DNA from: Bryobacterales bacterium KBS 96
GTDB taxonomy: Bacteria > Acidobacteriota > Terriglobia > Bryobacterales > Bryobacteraceae
Direction of reading: 5' to 3'
Length of the DNA: 64,000 nucleotides
NCBI GenBank assembly: GCA_000381625.1
Contig: KB906767.1
Coordinates: 595,071 to 659,070 of the forward strand
In this document: piece by piece, positions 42,266 through 49,887 of the stretch
Numbering within the stretch: the first letter of the stretch is position 1
How the letters are laid out: each line of letters begins with the position of its first letter
The notes under the pieces: generated by a model
Seen by the model: the letters and a program-made list of their open reading frames with translations, nothing else
Database searches by the model: none
Told to the model about the DNA's origin: nothing
Translations under genes and position numbers: made by a program

Positions 42266-43132
42266 CTAGCGGCGCCTGGCTGGAGAGGGTTTGGCGCTCG
42301 CCGAAACGCCAAGCGCCTTGAGTTGTTGTGACGACCGCCGCGCTTCTTCAGTGCCAGGATATTTAGACATGATCTGGCGGAATTCCTGCACGGCGCCTTG
42401 ACGATCTCCTGTCTTGACTAGCGTCTGGCCTTTCAGGTACATGGCGCTGCGCGTCTTGGGATTATCCGGGTATCTTTCTTCGACAGCGCTTAGCGCCTTG
42501 AGCGCATTGTCGTAATCGCCCCGGTTGTAGTAGATCTGTCCGACGTAGAACTGCGCCGACGGAGCATAGTCCGTGTTGGGGAAGTACGTCAGGTAGTCCT
42601 GATATTCCTTTAATGCAAGATCCGAGTTTCCGCCCAAGCGGTCCCGCTCGGCATTCGTCCATGCCGATTCGGCTGTCATACCGGGAGGCGGAGCGGCAGC
42701 GCCCGTGGCGCCGGGAGCAGCCGGAGGATTCTGCGATAAAGTGATCTTATTTCCGAGATCGGTGACTTTGGCGTCCAACTGCGAAAGGCGCGAGTTCAAA
42801 TCGCCAATCGAACTTTGCAGTCCACGAACATTGTCTGTCAGGCTGTCCACCTTGTTTCCAAGCCCGAGCACAGGCTGAAGTTGTTGTCCCACACTCTGGC
42901 TTACCGACGATTGAATGTTCGCAACCGAGCTGCTGGCCTTGCTGCTGTTGTCCTGGGTCTGTTGCACCAGCAGAGTCAATTGCGCCATCTTCTCGTCGAG
43001 CGTGCGCTGCACCTGCCGGACCTGGTCCTGCAAAATAGCGACATCGCGCTGCAATTCGACGATCTCTTTGCTTGCTCCGAAACTGAAGCTCGCGCAGACA
43101 CACAAAAGGAAAGCGAGCCGGACAAATTTCAT
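42266..43132 (-). CDS. cpoB: Cell division coordinator / Tol-Pal TPR protein
   Basis: Periplasmic protein (formerly YbgF) that links septal peptidoglycan synthesis to Tol-Pal constriction of the outer membrane. The 288 residues comprise a signal peptide (RLAFLLCVCASFSFGA), an N-terminal coiled coil at about 22-75 (RDVAILQDQVRQVQRTLDEK), a Ser/Gln-rich spacer, a second short coiled coil, a Pro/Ala linker near 135-150 and three TPR-like repeats at about 155-270 (AERDRLGGNSDLALKEYQDY; APSAQFYVGQIYYNRGDY). It has GAGG 8 nt before the ATG. It is the last gene of the tol-pal operon; a strong hairpin lies just upstream. Confidence 0.92.
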   Translation of the reverse strand: MKFVRLAFLLCVCASFSFGASKEIVELQRDVAILQDQVRQVQRTLDEKMAQLTLLVQQTQDNSSKASSSVANIQSSVSQSVGQQLQPVLGLGNKVDSLTDNVRGLQSSIGDLNSRLSQLDAKVTDLGNKITLSQNPPAAPGATGAAAPPPGMTAESAWTNAERDRLGGNSDLALKEYQDYLTYFPNTDYAPSAQFYVGQIYYNRGDYDNALKALSAVEERYPDNPKTRSAMYLKGQTLVKTGDRQGAVQEFRQIMSKYPGTEEARRSSQQLKALGVSASAKPSPARRR

Positions 43133-43154
43133 GCGGATTTCCTCAACTAAAGGA

Positions 43155-43177
43155 GGGACGGACCCGAAGTCCGTCCC
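43155..43177 (-). other. Intergenic hairpin between pal and cpoB
   Basis: GGGACGGAC and GTCCGTCCC form a perfect 9-bp stem around 5 nt; in the RNA the loop reads UUCGG, a very stable type. It lies 22 nt before the cpoB ATG and is not followed by a T-run, so it is more likely an mRNA stability or attenuation element than a terminator. Confidence 0.6.
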
Positions 43178-43243
43178 CGAGAATCATTCACTCAAATACT
43201 AGCGTACATGCTGATGAGAGTCCGCGCCATGCGGAACGGCTCT

Positions 43244-44011
43244 CTACTGCGCAGCCGCGAAATGATCGTGCCGGTTACGCTGATAGCAATCTTCACTTTG
43301 ATCGGTGCAGACCGGCCGCTCTTTTCCGTAACTGATGGTGCGCATCTTGTCGGCGGGAACCCCCAGCGACACCAGCGCTTCTTTCGCTTTGGACGCGCGG
43401 CGATCGCCTAGCGCCAGATTGTATTCCGCCGAGCCGCGCTCGTCGCAGTTTCCTTCGACCACCACCGTGAAGTCGGGGTGTGCGGCGAAAATCTGCTTCA
43501 GTGCGGTAGCGTTGCCCTGCAGAGTGGCCTGTTGGTCTTCGCGGATATCGTCCTTGTCGTAGTCGAAATAGATATCCTTTACCTGTCCGGCCAGCATGTC
43601 GGCCGCGGACTGTACGGGTTGCGGCGCGGGTTGTTCGACGGGAGGCGGCGTGTTGACCGTAACCGTCGCTGTCGCCGTGGCGCTCTCTCCGCCCTCATTC
43701 GAAACAGTCAATGTATACGTGGTGGTCTCACCCGGATACACGGTGCGGCGACCGTTCGGGCTTACTTGTCCAATGCCCTGGTCAAGGCTGATGTTTGTCG
43801 CGTTTGTCACCGACCAACGCAATGAAGAACCCTGGCCTTTATCGATGCTCGACGGCTCGGCATTGAAGAAGTTAATCGCCGGTTTCTCAACCTGAGCCGG
43901 CGGCGGCGGGGGCGGGGGCGGCGGCGTTTGGGCCACCGGTTTCTTGTGACAGGCGGCCAGCGTCATCATGGCGGCAGCCGCTAAAACCAACGTCGCGTTT
44001 CGTTTCGTCAT
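43244..44011 (-). CDS. pal: Peptidoglycan-associated lipoprotein (OmpA-family C-terminus)
   Basis: The ATG at 44011 is used; a TTG at 44020 also lies in frame. The 255-residue lipoprotein has a lipobox (MTLAAC) with the acylated Cys near residue 21, then a Pro stretch of nine residues. A beta-sandwich insertion at about residues 45-125 looks Ig/PKD-like (NGRRTVYPGETTTYTLTVSN). After a Pro-rich linker comes an OmpA-like peptidoglycan-binding domain (DIYFDYDKDDIREDQQATL ... VEGNCDERGSAEYNLALGDR). Ordinary Pal proteins are about 170-180 residues, so the extra sandwich domain is a lineage feature. It works with TolB in the operon. Confidence 0.92.
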   Translation of the reverse strand: MTKRNATLVLAAAAMMTLAACHKKPVAQTPPPPPPPPPAQVEKPAINFFNAEPSSIDKGQGSSLRWSVTNATNISLDQGIGQVSPNGRRTVYPGETTTYTLTVSNEGGESATATATVTVNTPPPVEQPAPQPVQSAADMLAGQVKDIYFDYDKDDIREDQQATLQGNATALKQIFAAHPDFTVVVEGNCDERGSAEYNLALGDRRASKAKEALVSLGVPADKMRTISYGKERPVCTDQSEDCYQRNRHDHFAAAQ

Positions 44012-44079
44012 TCTTTCCAATTTCCTCCTGGGTTTACTCCACCCATTTGTGATCGTGCTCGATTACCTCTTGCTCGTCC

Positions 44080-45462
44080 TTACTGTGCTGCTGGAGCCCA
44101 TACGGGCGTCGTGTTGCTCCCCACTCTGGTCAATTGCTTTTTCTGTGTACCGTCCGCCAGCATGGTCCATATTTGCGAATCGCGTCCACGCTTATTCGCG
44201 TACACGATGTGCGCTCCGTCCGAAGCCCACGTCGGATTTTCATTGCGTCCCTCGTTGTTCGTAAGCTGCTGGAGCTTCCGCGTGACGACGTCCATAATGA
44301 AGATATTAAAATTGCCCGGCTCAAAACCGCGAGTCCAAGCGAAAGCGATCTTGGTCCCGTCCGGGCTCCAGGCGGGATTAGTAGCATCCCCCGTTCCGTC
44401 AGTGAGACGTTGGGCCTCTCCCCCTTCGCTCATCAGGTAAATCTGCGGATTCCCGCCTCCGCGTCCGGAAACAAAGACAATATCGGTCCCGGTCTTGGGA
44501 TTAATCTTCGGCTCGGTGTCAATCGCGCCCGATGAGGCCAGACGGCGCAACCCACTGCCGTCCGGATTCGCTATATAGAGTTGCGCGGGGCCGCCGGCCG
44601 CGGTCGACGAAAAGATGACGTGTTTTCCGTCGGGGCTGAAGCTCAGGCAGCAGTTCATGGATGCCCGTTGATTATAGAAAGGCAGTTCGCGGTTCGTTAC
44701 GAGCGAAAAGATCATGATGCGCGGAGACTCGCGCAGCCACGACGTGAACGCGACTTTTGCGCCATCGGGAGACACGGATGGAAATGCCGAAATGGTACCA
44801 AAGTGGGTCAACTGCTTTTCATCGGTACCGTCCCAGTTCATGGTCCAGATCTCTTTATTCCCCGTGCGATTCGACGAGAAAACCACGCGAGTTCCGATCA
44901 GGCTCTTGACGCCGAAGCGGGCAAGAATGTCGGCCGCATACTGGTGCGCCACCTGGATGGCGCCATTCTGGTCAAGCGTTCCAGTGTAGATCTTTCCGAA
45001 AATCTGCGCGCCCTGCAGATTTGCAGCTTGCGATATGTCGTATAGCCAGCCGAAGAGCACAAACTGATTATTTTGCTCCGCTCCATACCCGATGCCAAGA
45101 TAATTCGCCGAGACCGGTGCGTTCCCCCAATCCGCAAGGCGAAAGCCCTGTGGATTTTGTGTGGCCGTTTGCGGCGGCGGCGCGCCACCGATCAGGTCCG
45201 ACGGCTGCTGCGGAACCTGTGCCGGGTATAAAGACTTGGCCACGAACGTTAGAGCGCCCGAATTCTCGATGTCGCTGCGAACCGTTTCGTTAAACGACGC
45301 CATAAGCGGCGCCGCGCCGCCGCTGGCGCGAAAATCGGGAATCGCAATAGCCGGCTTCTGCCCTTGCCCGCTGATCGTGCCCTGAATCGGCGGCCCTGGC
45401 TGCTGGGCGGCAAGCCAGCCGAAGGCTCCCAAAACGAGGATCGCTGAAGTGAGAAGTTTCAT
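44080..45462 (-). CDS. tolB: Tol-Pal system beta-propeller protein
   Basis: Periplasmic protein linking Pal to the inner-membrane Tol complex. The 460 residues have a signal peptide (TSAILVLGAFGWLAAQ), an N-terminal TolB_N domain at about 30-190 and a C-terminal six-bladed propeller of PD40 repeats, each with an (A)WSPDG-type turn (FPSVSPDGAKVAFTSW; LSFSPDGKHVIFSS; PAWSPDGTKIAFAW). The start ATG shares one base with the upstream stop (TAATG). Length is close to E. coli TolB (430). Confidence 0.94.
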   Translation of the reverse strand: MKLLTSAILVLGAFGWLAAQQPGPPIQGTISGQGQKPAIAIPDFRASGGAAPLMASFNETVRSDIENSGALTFVAKSLYPAQVPQQPSDLIGGAPPPQTATQNPQGFRLADWGNAPVSANYLGIGYGAEQNNQFVLFGWLYDISQAANLQGAQIFGKIYTGTLDQNGAIQVAHQYAADILARFGVKSLIGTRVVFSSNRTGNKEIWTMNWDGTDEKQLTHFGTISAFPSVSPDGAKVAFTSWLRESPRIMIFSLVTNRELPFYNQRASMNCCLSFSPDGKHVIFSSTAAGGPAQLYIANPDGSGLRRLASSGAIDTEPKINPKTGTDIVFVSGRGGGNPQIYLMSEGGEAQRLTDGTGDATNPAWSPDGTKIAFAWTRGFEPGNFNIFIMDVVTRKLQQLTNNEGRNENPTWASDGAHIVYANKRGRDSQIWTMLADGTQKKQLTRVGSNTTPVWAPAAQ

Positions 45463-46238
45463 TAGCGTAGGTCGAATGTGAATTCCGCGGGCGCCGTGCT
45501 CTGGCTGTACTGTGGCGGCAGCCCCGGAAGAGGATTGGAGTTATAGACAGCCCGCAACGCCGAATTGTCGATGGCCGCATTGCCGCTCGATTGCACAAGC
45601 CGCACGTCGGTGACGCGGCCGTCGCGGGCAATCACAAAGCCGATAATCGCTGGGGCGCCCTGCGTGCCGGCCAAACCGTTCGTAGCCCAGTTGCGGGCGA
45701 TGATTTTACGGATCATTTCGGCATACCAGCCGAAGCGCTCGCCGAGAGGCGAGTTCGGGCCAATGCCCACGCCGCCACCGCCCTGGTTCATGCTGTACAT
45801 CGGGTTCACGGCGGCTTGCGGGACCTGAGTCGGAATCTGATTTTTGGGAACCGGCTGAACGTACGCTTGCTTCCGGCGAGTCTGTTCTTGGAATTTCTTT
45901 GGCCTCGTTTGGTCGGGAATCTCGACCGCCTGCTTTGGAGGCGGCGGCTGTTTCGTCTCGTCCTTTAGCTGGGGCGGAGACGGCAATACCGATTGGCTGT
46001 CGTTCGACACTGGATTCTCAGGTCCCTGCCGGTGCGGGATGGGAATGGAATTGACGGGCGTTACCGTAACGGCCGTCCCGCCGGTCGCATCGGGCGAGCC
46101 GAACCTGGGACCATAGTTCTTGAGGTAGAGTCCGTAAACAACAAAAGCGGCAACGATGGCAACATGGAGCGCGATCGACCAGAAGAGCGGCGCCGCGAGC
46201 CGCTCCCGTTCGTCAAGAATATCGATCGGCTGCACCAT
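45462..46238 (-). CDS. TolA/TonB-family energy-transducing protein
   Basis: A 258-residue inner-membrane-anchored protein in the position of tolA. It has a short cytoplasmic N-terminus, one membrane helix (FWSIALHVAIVAAFVVYGLY), a Pro/Lys/Gln-rich periplasmic linker (QPPPPKQAVEIPDQTRPKKF) and a TonB/TolA C-terminal domain at about 165-258 (NGLAGTQGAPAIIGFVIARD). The linker is much shorter than in E. coli TolA (421 residues) and the C-terminus resembles TonB, so I leave the symbol blank. It should transmit proton-motive force from TolQR to TolB/Pal. It follows tolR by 3 nt. Confidence 0.85.
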   Translation of the reverse strand: MVQPIDILDERERLAAPLFWSIALHVAIVAAFVVYGLYLKNYGPRFGSPDATGGTAVTVTPVNSIPIPHRQGPENPVSNDSQSVLPSPPQLKDETKQPPPPKQAVEIPDQTRPKKFQEQTRRKQAYVQPVPKNQIPTQVPQAAVNPMYSMNQGGGGVGIGPNSPLGERFGWYAEMIRKIIARNWATNGLAGTQGAPAIIGFVIARDGRVTDVRLVQSSGNAAIDNSALRAVYNSNPLPGLPPQYSQSTAPAEFTFDLR

Positions 46239-46241
46239 AAG

Positions 46242-46688
46242 TCAACGTTTACGGAATGTCGAACTGAGCGGTTTTGTTACCATCCGGCACTCGATTTTAG
46301 ACTGCCCGAGCACGGCAACGACCTGCGCAATCGGATCCCATGGCGTTTCCTTATCGGCGCGCACATAGGCGGCGGTCGCGCCATGGAATTTGTTTTGGAT
46401 CGTCGCGGGAAGAGCGCTCAAGTCGACCTGCGTATTGTTCAGGTAGAGCTCTCCGGATTTACTGATGTTGACGACGGGCAGTTCCTGCGTGCTGTCGCGC
46501 GTGAGTCTGACTTCGGGAACCTTGATATCGAGACCGAACTCCATTACGTTGGCCGTGATCATGAAGATGATTAGCAGCACTAGGATGACGTCCACAAGGG
46601 GAACAACATTGATCTCGGACATCGCGGGCAGGCTGCTGTAGCGCCGGCTACGCCGGCCGCCATTGCTGTGATTGAAGGAAAATGCCAT
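46242..46688 (-). CDS. tolR: Biopolymer transport protein, ExbD/TolR family
   Basis: A 148-residue single-span protein that forms the proton channel with TolQ. The membrane helix is PLVDVILVLLIIFMITANVM with the essential Asp (VDVILV) conserved in ExbD/TolR. The periplasmic part has the family pattern VPEVRLTRD ... VVNISKSGELYLNNTQVDLS. It directly abuts tolQ (stop 46689, start 46688). Position inside the tolB/pal operon favours TolR over ExbD. Confidence 0.92.
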   Translation of the reverse strand: MAFSFNHSNGGRRSRRYSSLPAMSEINVVPLVDVILVLLIIFMITANVMEFGLDIKVPEVRLTRDSTQELPVVNISKSGELYLNNTQVDLSALPATIQNKFHGATAAYVRADKETPWDPIAQVVAVLGQSKIECRMVTKPLSSTFRKR

Positions 46689-47372
46689 TTACCCGCCGAA
46701 ATCGCGCTCCGCGAGGTTTTGGAATTCGATCGCGAAATCTTCCATGCGAGTCCCTATTTCGCGGAGCGAAGTGCCGAAAACGTTGTAGAAGATCGCCGCG
46801 GGGATAGCAGCCACAAGCCCGAGGGCGGTCGTCACAAGAGCCTCGGCGATACCGGGCGCGACGGCACGGAGACTGGCGCTGCCGGCCGTTCCCAATCCCA
46901 TGAAGGCGTCCATGATGCCCCAAACCGTACCGAACAGGCCAATGAACGGCGAAACGGACGCGACCGTCGCCAGCCAGTTCATATTGCGCTCAAGTTTGGT
47001 GACCTCTTCGCTCACGCCGAGCTGAAGGCTGCGCTCAATGGCGGCATTGTTCACCAGCGCGCCGCGCTGTTTCACCTGCCGTTCCACTTCGCCGTAGCCA
47101 AAATCGAAAACGGCCACGAGCGGCGCGGACGCAAACTGCTCACTTGCCAACGCAACCGCCTGTAAGTTCGACGCCTTACGAAACGCGCGCAAAAAGCTGC
47201 GGTTGTCCTCTCGCGCCCTGCGGAAGACGCTCCATTTCGCGAATACGATCATCCATGACGCGAGTGAAAACAGAACCAGAAAAGCGATTACCGCCAGAGG
47301 AACCGGTCTTAGGTTTGTCAGAATATCCCAGAAGCTGAGTTGCATCAGCCCGGGAAACAGCGCTAAAGGCAA
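46689..47372 (-). CDS. tolQ: Proton channel protein, ExbB/TolQ family
   Basis: A 227-residue inner-membrane protein with three membrane helices: LRPVPLAVIAFLVLFSLASW, and the pair MNWLATVASVSPFIGLFGTV and GIAEALVTTALGLVAAIPAA with the conserved GLFGTVWGIM and TTALGLVAAIPA motifs. It is the first gene of the tol-pal operon. Start choice: TTG 47372 has an AAAGGA Shine-Dalgarno 6 nt upstream, whereas the in-frame ATG at 47345 has none, so I use the TTG. The 214-bp divergent gap to recN should hold both promoters. Confidence 0.92.
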   Translation of the reverse strand: MPLALFPGLMQLSFWDILTNLRPVPLAVIAFLVLFSLASWMIVFAKWSVFRRAREDNRSFLRAFRKASNLQAVALASEQFASAPLVAVFDFGYGEVERQVKQRGALVNNAAIERSLQLGVSEEVTKLERNMNWLATVASVSPFIGLFGTVWGIMDAFMGLGTAGSASLRAVAPGIAEALVTTALGLVAAIPAAIFYNVFGTSLREIGTRMEDFAIEFQNLAERDFGG

Positions 47373-47572
47373 GCTTGGTCCTTTCGTTGCTTCGTTTATT
47401 AATTATAAGAATGGGTGGCAAAGATTTCGCTCTAGGTACTGTAGAGCCAGCAGAATGCGGACGCAGAATGCTCTCATAAGTGTAAACGATATTCACCCGA
47501 AAATCGCGCAGTGAAATCGAAAAGAAGACAGTTTGCGATATTGCGAAGGTAGAAAGCTCCGCGGCCGCCGTT

Positions 47573-47578
47573 TATAAT
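47573..47578 (+). promoter_or_regulatory. -10 box for a possibly leaderless recN transcript
   Basis: A perfect TATAAT ends 8 nt before the recN ATG, and no Shine-Dalgarno lies between. If this box is used, transcription would start at or next to the start codon, giving a leaderless mRNA. No clear -35 or LexA-type dyad is seen upstream. Confidence 0.4.
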
Positions 47579-47586
47579 TCGTTCAC

Positions 47587-49263
47587 ATGCTCGTTGAATT
47601 GATAGTGGAGAACTATGCGGTCGTGGAGCAGGCCCATATCCACTTTCACCGGGGGCTCAACCTGCTGACGGGCGAAACGGGAAGCGGCAAATCGATCGTC
47701 GTGGACTCGTTGAATCTGCTGCTGGGCGGACGCGCATCCGCCGACATGATCCGGACCGGAGCGCAACAAGCGCGAATTTCCGGTATTTTCTCGATCGACG
47801 ACCAGGCTGAGCTAGCGAAGCTGCTCCAAGATGCCGGAATCGACTTGGAAGATCGCGAGTTGATTGTGCAGCGGGATGTGACGGCCATGGGAAAATCGCG
47901 AGCCTTTGTGGCCAACCGGCCCGTCACTACCTCATTTTTGAAGCAGATCGCCCCATTTCTGGGAGACATTCACGGCCAGAACGAACAGCAACTTTTGTTC
48001 AACCCGCAAACGCAGCGAAACCTGCTTGACCGCTATGCCGGAGCAACGGAACTGCGGGAACGAGTGGCGGCCATGCATTCGGCCTGGCGCGACACGCAAC
48101 GCAAGCTGGATGACCTGCGGCGGAACGAGCAGGAGAAGTTACGGCTATTGGATCTCTGGCGATTCCAGCGCGATGAGATTGAATCGGCAGGAATAAAGGC
48201 AAGCGAAGAGACGGAATTGGAACTGGAGCGGCGGCTGCTCCAGAACTCGACCAAGCTGCAAGAAAATGCTGCCGCCGCGTTCGAAATTCTGTACGAATCG
48301 AAAGATAGCGCCGTCAGTTTGCTTCGGCAGGCGCAAAAGCGGATCGACGAACTGGTTCGGATCGATGCCAGCGTTTCACAAACTTCAGGCGCTTTAAAGC
48401 AAGCCGAAATCGCTGTGGAAGAAGCGGCATGGACGTTGCGCGACTACTTAGGCAAGCTCGAGAGCGATCCGGGGCGGTTGGAGGAAGTAGAGACGAGGCT
48501 GGACGCGCTGGACAAATTGAAACGCAAGTATGGCGGAACGCTGGATGAAGTGCTGGCGTTCAGGGAACAGGTCGCCCGCCAGGTGGATGAAGTGGAGCAT
48601 GCCACCGAGCACCAGGAGGCGCTCGAAAAGGAACAGAAGCGCCTTGCCGCGGAGTACGCGAGACTGGCAGCGGAACTCAGCGCGAAACGGAGTGACGCCG
48701 CCGAGCGGCTGGGAAAAGAAGTCGAGACGGAGTTGAAGTCGCTGGCGATGGGATCGACGCAGTTTCGCGTGAGCGTCAAACCGGCGGAGCCTTCGGCCGC
48801 CGGGACGGACGAGATTCAATTTCTGGTTTCGCCGAATCGCGGCGAGGAACTGCGTCCGATGGAGAAGATTGCATCCGGTGGCGAACTGTCGCGAATGGCG
48901 CTGGCGCTAAAGACCGCGATGGGCGACACCGATGCGAGCAAGGGCGTTCATACGCTGGTGTTCGATGAAGTAGATGCGGGCGTGGGCGGCGCGGCAGCGG
49001 CATCGGTGGGCAGGCGTCTGAAGGCGCTCTCGCGCAGCAACCAGGTAATCTGCGTGACTCATCTGGCGCAGATCGCCGGCTTTGCGGATCATCATTATGC
49101 AGTGTCCAAACGAGACCGCAAAGGCCGGGCGATGACGGAAGTCAGCGAACTGAGCCGCGAGGACCGGGCAAAAGAAATCGGACGGATGTTGTCGGGCGAG
49201 ATCATCACGCCCGAAGCATTAAAGCATGCCGAGCAGTTGATCCAGGCGGGTCAAGCCCGGTAA
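47587..49263 (+). CDS. recN: DNA repair protein RecN
   Basis: SMC-like ATPase of 558 residues that helps hold sister DNA and broken ends during recombinational repair. The Walker A motif is at 29-36 (GETGSGKS), followed by LNLLLGGRAS. Long Glu/Lys/Arg-rich coiled-coil arms span about 155-215 and 290-380 around a central zinc-hook-free region. The ABC signature is EKIASGGELSRMALAL, the Walker B LVFDEVDAGVGG and the H-loop ICVTHLAQIA. Length is normal (553 in E. coli). It is divergent from tolQ. No SOS box is recognisable. Confidence 0.95.
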   Translation: MLVELIVENYAVVEQAHIHFHRGLNLLTGETGSGKSIVVDSLNLLLGGRASADMIRTGAQQARISGIFSIDDQAELAKLLQDAGIDLEDRELIVQRDVTAMGKSRAFVANRPVTTSFLKQIAPFLGDIHGQNEQQLLFNPQTQRNLLDRYAGATELRERVAAMHSAWRDTQRKLDDLRRNEQEKLRLLDLWRFQRDEIESAGIKASEETELELERRLLQNSTKLQENAAAAFEILYESKDSAVSLLRQAQKRIDELVRIDASVSQTSGALKQAEIAVEEAAWTLRDYLGKLESDPGRLEEVETRLDALDKLKRKYGGTLDEVLAFREQVARQVDEVEHATEHQEALEKEQKRLAAEYARLAAELSAKRSDAAERLGKEVETELKSLAMGSTQFRVSVKPAEPSAAGTDEIQFLVSPNRGEELRPMEKIASGGELSRMALALKTAMGDTDASKGVHTLVFDEVDAGVGGAAAASVGRRLKALSRSNQVICVTHLAQIAGFADHHYAVSKRDRKGRAMTEVSELSREDRAKEIGRMLSGEIITPEALKHAEQLIQAGQAR

Positions 49264-49380
49264 CGCGCGCCTCGCCCCTGAGGCAAGACATTCCCGGCGG
49301 TGATGCGTCTGTACAAACACTGCGCGACGCAAAAAATTGCTACCTTTACTGAATCGGATCCGAGCACAAGGAGAGCACTG

Positions 49381-49887
49381 ATGCCGGAAATTACGTTCCT
49401 GGTAAATGGAAAGTCAACAGTCGTTGAGGTGAGCGGAGACACTCCTCTGCTGTGGGTCCTCCGCGACACTCTGAATCTGACCGGCACGAAGTACGGGTGC
49501 GGCATCGCCCAGTGCGGCGCCTGCACCGTTCATATCGATGGCCAGGTGCAACGCTCGTGCGTTTACCCCGTTTCCGCGGTAGCCGGAAAGAACGTTACGA
49601 CTATCGAGGGCCTATCGGAGAACCGCACTCACCCGTTGCAGGAGGCCTGGATCGCCGAGCAGGTCCCGCAATGCGGCTACTGCCAATCGGGGCAGATTAT
49701 GACGGCGGCCGGTTTCCTAAAGAGCAACCAGCATCCGACGCCGGATGACGTTGATAAAGCGATGTCGAACAATATCTGTCGGTGCGGCACGGCGCAACGC
49801 ATACGCGCGGCGATTCTTCGCGCGGCTGCCGCGATGAACGGTGCACCGGGGCAAGGGCAGTCGAAGGCAACAGGAGGTGAGCTGTGA
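49381..49887 (+). CDS. (2Fe-2S) small subunit of molybdenum hydroxylase (IorA-like)
   Basis: A 168-residue electron-transfer subunit of a xanthine oxidase-family enzyme. The ATG at 49381 has GGAG about 8 nt upstream; the longer frame has no family similarity. Plant-type [2Fe-2S] ligands are Cys40, 45, 48 and 60 ([18 protein letters not shown]). The second, helical cluster uses Cys98, 101, 133 and 135 ([20 protein letters not shown]). This fits the two-subunit isoquinoline-1-oxidoreductase type, which lacks a separate FAD subunit. Its TGA overlaps the next gene's GTG by 4 nt. Confidence 0.9.
   Translation: MPEITFLVNGKSTVVEVSGDTPLLWVLRDTLNLTGTKYGCGIAQCGACTVHIDGQVQRSCVYPVSAVAGKNVTTIEGLSENRTHPLQEAWIAEQVPQCGYCQSGQIMTAAGFLKSNQHPTPDDVDKAMSNNICRCGTAQRIRAAILRAAAAMNGAPGQGQSKATGGEL

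Noticed and set aside
43155..43177. Rho-independent terminator after pal
   Set aside because: The stem is strong but no run of T residues follows on the transcribed strand, and cpoB follows in the same operon.
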